Made by a program: the position numbers and the translations under genes | Part shown: one piece after another, positions 63,989 to 64,000 of the stretch | Numbering within the stretch: the stretch's first letter is position 1 | Layout of the letters: every line of letters begins with the position of its first letter | The notes under the pieces: model-generated | The model's input: the letters and a program-made list of their open reading frames with translations, nothing else | Database searches by the model: none | Told to the model about the DNA's origin: nothing | Assembly: GCA_949358305.1 (NCBI GenBank) | Contig: OX442322.1 | Span: forward strand, 248,001 to 312,000 | DNA length: 64,000 nucleotides | Direction: 5' to 3' | DNA from: Strigamia acuminata | Taxonomy: Eukaryota > Arthropoda > Chilopoda > Geophilomorpha > Linotaeniidae

Positions 63989-64000
63989 ATGGCCGATCGA

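Larger units (their letters stand above)
56484..64000 (+). mobile_element. E2: Ty3/gypsy element related to E1, 3' end outside the window
   Basis: 818-bp 5' LTR, the same primer site as E1, gag, defective pol and the start of the post-pol region. Capsid, integrase and frameshift signal are closely similar to E1, but the LTR shares little beyond TGTGGTGACCC. The copy has a stop in gag, a large in-frame loss in pol and two frame changes. ORF3 would lie beyond 64000. Confidence 0.92.

Overview
The window looks like a piece of arthropod, most likely insect, nuclear DNA made almost entirely of transposable elements. I found no host gene, tRNA or rRNA that would place the species. The insect guess rests on AT-rich flanks, Ty3/gypsy (Metaviridae) elements primed by tRNA-Gln-, tRNA-Ser- and tRNA-Pro-like primer sites, a TATA box plus TCAGTT initiator in one LTR, and hAT- and piggyBac-type MITEs. 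I label the elements A, B, C, D, E1, E2, F and G for reference only.

Left part. Positions 1-2280 hold the 5' LTR and leader of a minus-strand family A element that runs off the left edge. A TA-flanked MITE (2579-17159) is split by E1 (3556-17007), a full-length gypsy element with 999-bp LTRs, an ACCC target duplication, gag, pol and a long third ORF. Positions 17160-20650 are low-complexity sequence with an inverted peptide-coding module, a 166-bp hAT MITE with a perfect 8-bp duplication, and a 51-bp tandem repeat. F (20650-22405, minus) is a truncated element with tRNA-Ser-type priming.

Middle part. From 22406 to 54034 lies a 5'-truncated family A element: pol tail, degraded ORF3 with an 805-bp tandem duplication, and 3' LTR. 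It carries a solo family A LTR, a piggyBac-like MITE and another probable solo LTR. Its 3' LTR was hit by C (TSD GATGT), C by D (minus, TSD GGTGT), and D by B (TSD ACGT), giving a four-level nest. B (37958-51107) is the youngest. Its two 1655-bp LTRs look identical and gag, pol and ORF3 are all open, so it may be capable of movement.

Right part. G (54035-55967, minus) is a second truncated tRNA-Ser-primed element. Positions 55968-56269 carry two short overlapping frames that resemble a Polinton/Maverick or DNA-virus relic. E2 (56484 to the edge) is a relative of E1 with a broken pol.

How the genes work together. In B, E1 and E2, Gag is made from the full-length RNA and Gag-Pol by a -1 frameshift at A_AAA_AAC, six bases upstream of a hairpin. 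A, B and E1 carry a third, non-envelope ORF where env would sit. Each of these begins at or just after a splice-acceptor-like sequence, and in E1 an upstream 31-codon acidic exon joins it in frame. These third ORFs (a three-CxxC basic protein in A and B, a 939-residue proline-rich protein in E1) are the least explained and most interesting part of the window.
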